From positions 39,296,787 to 39,360,786 of the forward strand of contig NC_091121.1 in NCBI RefSeq assembly GCF_040183065.1: DNA of 64,000 nucleotides, read 5' to 3'. Position 1 is the first letter of the stretch; every line of letters starts with the position of its first letter. This document shows positions 58,694 through 64,000 of this stretch, one piece after another. The DNA comes from Periplaneta americana. Taxonomy: Eukaryota; Arthropoda; Insecta; Blattodea; Blattidae. Under the pieces are notes generated by a model that saw only the letters and a program-made list of their open reading frames with translations, had not been told where the DNA came from and searched no databases. The translations under genes and the position numbers were made by a program.

Positions 58694-59329
58694 TCTTTTC
58701 CTGTCACTCGGAAATTCGTGGAATGATATTGCTCCTTCACTCTTTTTTCTATTCGAAGTACACTATAGTACACAGCAATACGTCATTTTGAATCATATCA
58801 CAATAAACTCACATGCCAGTAGAAATAAGCGCAATATTACTAATTATAATCGTACAAGAAACCATATACACATTCCTCAGTGAACCTTGGGAGTTAGTGC
58901 CATCTGGCGGGAATTTCATATTTTCTCGATTACAGCTTTAACACAGGGATCTAAATGAATTGTCAAGGCCGGTAAAGGAGAAGCGAAGCGAGCACATCAA
59001 GTCGGCCGTGCTGCTACACATCTACTTCCCTCGTCTTCTGACAGAGGGCAGTATCATCGACCAATGTGCTCTACTTACCGGACAGATAGCTGGTCTGTTG
59101 CGGAAGATGACATGATATACGAAGTGTGGAGATTAAGGGTAATAGGATTAGGTGGAAGCGTATAGTAACATTGTCGTAGTAAGCTTATATTAAATTAATT
59201 TTCTTCATTTTACCAGCTATCTCAAATATTAAATTAATTATAATTGATTGAATTAAATTAGCTCATAAATTAAGTTACTACTTTACCTTATAGGTTTATC
59301 TAAATTTAAATAAATATGTAGTCTACTAG
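58694..59329. other. unassigned interval
   Basis: 58962-59030 carries the CATCAAGTCGGCCGTG repeat noted at 57980; the rest is unrecognised. Confidence 0.35.
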
Positions 59330-59494
59330 TCGTTAAAACTGAAGAATATTGCTGGAGAACCTTTTAAGTGTAGTGTATATATTTGTAATTTAAATATGTA
59401 TTGTATTGATTAAGGCTGGTTGAGTGGAAGAGAAGGCCTTATGGCCTTAACTCTGCCAGCGAAAATAAAACATTATTATTATTATTATTATTAC

Positions 59495-59525
<31 letters not shown>
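59330..59525 (+). repeat. LINE 3' end with AAGGCC hairpin and (ATT)n tail
   Basis: GAGAAGGCCTTATGGCCTTA, ACTCTGCCAGCGAAAATAAA and (ATT)n at 59473-59525. The stem AAGGCC/GGCCTT is perfect here. Confidence 0.6.
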
Positions 59526-59552
59526 TTAGTAAATCCTTTGTAATTGGTACCG

Positions 59553-60252
59553 TATGTCTCGTGACCAGAATATTATACGAAATGGAAATATAAAAATTGG
59601 AGATTTATTCTTCGAAGAGGTGGAAAAATTCAAATATCTTGGAGCAACAGTAACAAATATGAATGACACTCGGGAGTAAATTAAACTCAGCATAAATATG
59701 GGAAATACCTGTTATTAATCGGTTGAGAAGCTTTTGTCATATAGTCTGTTAAAAAATCAAAAAGTTAGAATTTATAAAACAGTTATATTACCTGTTGTTT
59801 TATATGGTTGTGAAACTTCGACTCTCACTTTGAAAGAGGAATAGAGATTAAGGGTATTTAAGAATAAGGTGCTTAGGAAAATATTTGGGGCTAAGAGGGA
59901 TGAAGATACAGGAGAATGGAGAAAGTTACGCAACGCAGAACTGCACGGATTGTATTCACTTGACATAATTAGGAATATTAAACCCAGATGTTTGAGATGG
60001 GCAGGGCATGTAGCACGTATGGGCGAATCAGAAATGCATACAGAATGTTAGTTGGTAGGTCGGAGGGAAAAAGACCCTTTGGGGAGGCCCAGACGTAGAT
60101 GGGAGGATAATATTAAAATGGATTTGAGGAAGGTGGGATATGACGATAGAGACTGGATTAATCTTGCACAGGATAGGGACCGATGGCGGGCTTATGTGAG
60201 GGCGGCAATGAACTTGCGGGTTCCTTAAAAGCCATTTGTAAGTAAGTAAGGC
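59553..60252 (+). pseudogene. LINE A copy 9
   Basis: Starts at SRDQNIIRNGNIKIGDL just after the YADD region and runs to the end with a (TAAG)n tail. In-frame stops: TAA at 59677-59679 (GAA changed), TAA at 59716-59718 (TAT changed) and TAG at 59842-59844 (CAG changed). There are also small indels near 60028 and 60070. Five-prime truncated next to (ATT)n. Confidence 0.87.
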
Positions 60253-60484
60253 TGTTCTGTAGATCTAGAAATATGAAAAGAAAGTCCTGGTAATAATATG
60301 GTAATAGAATTACCCCAATGATGATTTCTTAATGCTAGGCTATTTTCATTTTTCTCTTTTTTTTTTAATACCAAATATTTGTCCGTTATAAATCTACTAA
60401 CATTTTGAAATAAGAACAACGCAACTAATTCATTCACTTCAAGAAGTAATTCGCATTATTCATGTAGGGTGATCTTGTCGCCTC

Positions 60485-60542
60485 CTTGGTATTTATTCAT
60501 TTATTTATTTATTTTATTCATTTATTAATTTATTTTATGCAT

Positions 60543-60577
<35 letters not shown>

Positions 60578-60823
60578 TTTCCTTGTTTGTCCATAAAAGA
60601 GTTAAAAACCATAGGACTTGTCAAAGAAAGAAAGAAAGGAAAACAATAATTAAAGTAGAAACAATTACAATAAATTAGCACCAATGTAAACCCAAACGTG
60701 TTTCATCTATATTGTAGGAACAGAGGTTTGTTGAAATTTTTTTGATGTATCTTTAAATTACCTTAATAAACCATTCGTATTTTTAATTTCATCAGGCAAA
60801 CCAGTATATATTTTTAAGCCATA

Positions 60824-60871
<48 letters not shown>

Positions 60872-61065
60872 TAAACTTGTCAATCGATGTGCTGGAATAT
60901 TAAAATTATTCTTAAAACGAGCGTTGCAATAATGAAAATCACTACTTCGATAAAAAAAAATGTTGCTATTAGAACGGATTAATTTCATAAGCTTAAAAAT
61001 ATATAGAGCATATAAGTAGTCCGTGTCATAAAAATTCCAGGATATGAAATTCAATTTATAGCTTT
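60485..61065 (-). pseudogene. LINE D (Jockey-like) C-terminal fragment with (TA)n expansion
   Basis: Minus strand: NSNIFFYRSSDFHYCNARF, FKNNFNIPAHRLTSL, then a (TA)n tract at 60827-60867 inside the coding frame (encoding YI repeats), FYGLKIYTGLPDEIKNTNGL, and a (TTTA)-type tail at 60485-60580. The block GLKIY-GLPDEIK is a common last motif of Jockey-like LINE proteins. Confidence 0.75.
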
Positions 61066-62238
61066 ATTTTCTTCTTTTTTGAGTTGGTCTGGCTCCTAAT
61101 TATTTCATTTTGTATTAATTATATCTTTATTGATATTGTTATTTACGTTATCAACTTATCATCGTCTTTGGTTTCCAATTTTCATTACATATAAGTTTAT
61201 TTTTTAATTGTGCGTGTTATAGTTATTCTAAAAGTGATTATTTTCTAGTAAAATATTAGTGGAACCTTTTTTGAAGATGTTTATTTTTGTTAGATGGTAT
61301 TAGAACATCTTAATTTCAGCAATGAACTGAAATGATTTCCAATCTATGTTATAGTGCTATGACATTCATACCTTTTAGCTGTGTTTTTTTTTCAAAACTA
61401 AGTTATATCACTTTATGAACTTTTCTTTGAAATGGAAGGGTGGCAAGTTTAACTTTAATGTACAGGCTTAGACAAAAACAATATGACCGGTTGCCAAAAG
61501 CAAAGTCCCCTTCGAAAGACTTCGGTTAATTTCTGAAAACTTAGGTTGACACGTGAAGGAATTTCTTATGCACGACTCCGCTCTGTTTTTCCTTTGTTTT
61601 GTTTGTTTGTTGCTTTTTCTATCTATTTATAGGTCAAGTATTATGAATAATCTATAACGAAGATATATTCAAGGAGTAAATTAGGTGAAAAAGAAAACAT
61701 CCTTTCCCTAGTCGTGTGAACCAGGCGCTGTCCGAAGTGGACTTAGATAAATTCACGCTACAGGAGATCGGTCATTTTTTGTGTCTAGAACTGTACCTGT
61801 TATCTCATACTGTCACCAATAATATATAAAATTCATTAACTTTCATACAAGTTTTCAACAAAATAGATAGGTATTTTTGAACCACACTGTATTTTAAAAA
61901 TAGCAAGAGTATTTTACATGTTTATATTTTCTGTAGGTCGACTGTCAATATTACATGGATTATTAAATATTCCAAACGCTTAACAAAGACTGGTAAAGAT
62001 TTTCACTGGTAAAACCTTGGTATTTGGAGGATTAAATAATGAAATATGTAATTTAGAAAAGCGAATAAGAAAAGAGTTACTTTCTGCATTACATTTGAAG
62101 TCGTCCCACAATATTCAAGTCATTTTATTGTTAACAAGCATAGAGTTTTGAAAGTTTCAGATCTGATGTAACATTATGAATTATGATTTATTTATGTATT
62201 ATTTAATTATTTATTTACTTACTTACTAACTTACCTAT

Positions 62239-62277
<39 letters not shown>

Positions 62278-62420
62278 TTTTATTGAATTAAAAAAAATTC
62301 ACAAAAATAATCCTAATGCGCCTAAGGTATGATAAGATTGTAGCTAAAATAAACTAAACAATATTGTAATATTAAAAATTCGCTTTTAATCCTTAAAAAA
62401 AGTTACAAAATAACTAACAA
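61066..62420. other. unassigned AT-rich interval with (TTTA)n
   Basis: (TTTA)n at 62211-62280. No frame or recognised repeat otherwise. Confidence 0.4.
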
Positions 62421-62423
62421 ACA

Positions 62424-62563
62424 TGCCGTAGCATCGCAGACTAAGACATCATGCCTCGCCTGGCGTTACGGCATGAGCGCTAGTTCTTATCGTAATGAAG
62501 GAATAACATTTTCTCATTAAATTTCGTCTAGTTTATGAGACCAGTGACCATCCAGTATTGTGA
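62424..62563 (+). repeat. SINE group 1, degenerate
   Basis: CCGTAGCATCGCAGACTAAG, GGCATGAGCGCTAGTTCTTA and AATTTCGTCTAGTTTATGAG follow the order of the group 1 head and early body; it ends at TTGTGATGAATTTAGG. Confidence 0.6.
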
Positions 62564-62645
62564 TGAATTTAGGCAGAAAATAGGAAAGACTGGAGAATGC
62601 TGGGTTTACAGTGAAAGACCTGTCCTTGGACAGAACACTATGAAT
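62564..62645 (+). pseudogene. LINE B copy 4, extreme 3' end
   Basis: GCAGAAAATAGGAAAGACTG, GAATGCTGGGTTTACAGTGA and AGACCTGTCCTTGGACAGAA, then ACTATGAATAAATA. This is the terminus seen at 19366-19480 and 24500-24540. The usual (GAAT)n is replaced by the pentamer satellite. Confidence 0.75.
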
Positions 62646-63545
62646 AAATATCATATCATATCATATATCATAATATCATATCATATCATATCATATCATA
62701 TCATATCATATCATATCATACCATATCATATCATATCATATCATATCATATCATATATCATATCATAATATCATATCATATATCATATCATATCATATCA
62801 TATCATATCATATCATATCATATCATATCATATCATATCATATCATATCATATCATATCATCATCCTTCACGAATTAGGCCTCTGTAGACCTGTTTCGGC
62901 CCCATCATATCATATCATATCATATCATATCATATCATATCATATCATATCATATCATATCATATCATATCATATCATATCATATCATATCATATCATAT
63001 CATATCATATCATATCATATCATATATCATATCATATCATATCATATCATATCATATCATATCATATCATATCATATCGTATCATGTCATCTAATATCAT
63101 ATCATATCATCATCATCCTTCACGAATTAGGCCTCTGTAGATCTGTTTCGGCCCCATCATATCATATCATATCATATCATATCATATCATATCATATCAT
63201 ATCATATCATATCATATCATATCATATCATACCATATTTTATATCATATCATATCATATCATATCATATCATATAATATCATATCATATCATATCATAAT
63301 ATCGTATCGTATCGTATCGCATCGCATCGCATCGCATCGCATCGCATCGCATCGCATCGCATCGCATCGCATCGCATCGCATCGCATCGCATCGCATCGC
63401 ATCACATCACATCACATCACATCACATCACATCACATCACATCACATCACATCACATCATATCATATCATATCATATCATATCATATCATATCATATCAT
63501 ATCATATCATATCATATCATATCATATCATATCATATATGATATT
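62646..63545. repeat. pentanucleotide satellite (TCATA)n with ordered variant blocks
   Basis: About 900 bp of TCATA. Two near-identical islands of about 45 bp (62860-62904 and 63112-63155; CACGAATTAGGCCTCTGTAG) interrupt it. At 63302 the unit changes to TCGTA (three copies), then TCGCA (63317-63400), then TCACA (63402-63456), then back to TCATA. Confidence 0.93.
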
Positions 63546-64000
63546 ATATTATATTATATCATATTATAATTTCACGTTATAGCGCAGAAGTTGACTTCAT
63601 GGGCTACGTATGGCATGAGTATGTTTTGAAAACCCTATTCAACCAGCATCACCAGTTTTTCTCTTCTGGAATTCAAGTAATAAAAAGAAATTGACCAATC
63701 TAGCTCCCTCTTCTTCACAGTACAATTGGCAGTATCCCAGTGTTACTTCTGTTGCATCTCAAACACCGGCAGAACCGGCGAAGCCTTGTTCCACCACACA
63801 GCATCCCGATCTTGTTCTACCCGTTGTCGGCGTGGATAAAGCATATCACCTCACACCCGCCACCCCCTTTTTATCATAAGGGATTTTCTCCCTTGCTTTA
63901 AAAAGTCGTACTTCTTTATCATAATATTTCTTCATCTCCCTCTGATTCCTTCGCTTTTCCGAAAGAACTAGAGAAACCAGAACAACTGCTACAACTTCGT
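63546..64000 (+). other. non-satellite flank with a 62-codon frame
   Basis: 63691-63879 plus is open (QYNWQYPSVTSVASQTPAEP, then LVLPVVGVDKAYHLTPATPF) and less AT-rich than the rest. It is Pro/Thr/Ser-rich and could be a repeat 3' UTR or an exon fragment. It may continue outside the window. Not recognised. Confidence 0.3.

Noticed and set aside
62646..63545. CRISPR-like regular repeats in the satellite and the 151-bp array
   Set aside because: Pentamers without spacers and a SINE-derived tandem repeat in an animal genome; there are no unique spacers or cas genes.

Overview
This is a stretch of AT-rich, repeat-saturated nuclear DNA from an animal, almost certainly an insect. I found no intact, confidently identifiable host protein gene. 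The insect call rests on a nuclear copy of mitochondrial DNA at about 34505-35320: the end of ND3 followed by tRNA-Ala, Arg, Asn, Ser1 and the first bases of Glu. That is the usual insect mitochondrial order, and ND3 reads cleanly only in the invertebrate mitochondrial code. The SINE and LINE sequences look to me like those of a cockroach (Periplaneta-like). That is an impression from memory and has not been checked by a search.

Almost everything recognisable is a mobile-element relic. The non-LTR retrotransposons are 5'-truncated and broken. They include an RTE-like family A with a (TAAG)n tail and nine or more pieces; a family B with a (GAAT)n tail; a family C with an (AAAT)n tail; several Jockey/CR1-like 3' ends; an R1/LOA-like CCHC element with an 0.89-kb (CTAT)n tail; and two fragments ending in a restriction-like-endonuclease type C-terminus. 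Two Penelope-like fragments are present, one with a GIY-YIG domain. At least eight tRNA-headed SINE groups are present, several copies with clear target-site duplications. DNA transposons include a pair of 1.1-kb TA-flanked inverted-repeat elements, a long-inverted-repeat element, palindromic MITEs, a dead Tigger/pogo transposase piece and a hAT-like element.

Layout. 0-5.8 kb: LINE A, the TIR element nested in a larger repeat, and a Tigger piece. 5.7-8.8 kb: a LINE split by a second LINE, plus a MITE. 9-10.4 kb: a SINE fused to LINE C. 11.7-17.5 kb: an RLE-type LINE end, MITEs and SINEs. 19-26 kb: LINE B, LINE A and microsatellites. 26.7-30 kb: the long-TIR element, a degenerate uncharacterised gene family copy and a hAT-like element. 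32-36.5 kb: SINEs, the mitochondrial insert and an RTE-like LINE. 39-49 kb: Penelope pieces, SINEs, LINE F and LINE C. 49-60 kb: SINEs, a tandem SINE-end array, the second TIR element and LINE A. 60-64 kb: a LINE end and a 0.9-kb pentanucleotide satellite.

The parts do not work together as a pathway. What links them is retrotransposition: most microsatellites sit exactly where a LINE or SINE 3' tail should be, and several nested insertions can be put in order. One 3'-terminal open reading frame at about 42.08-42.37 kb, preceded by a plausible splice acceptor, is the only candidate for a host exon.
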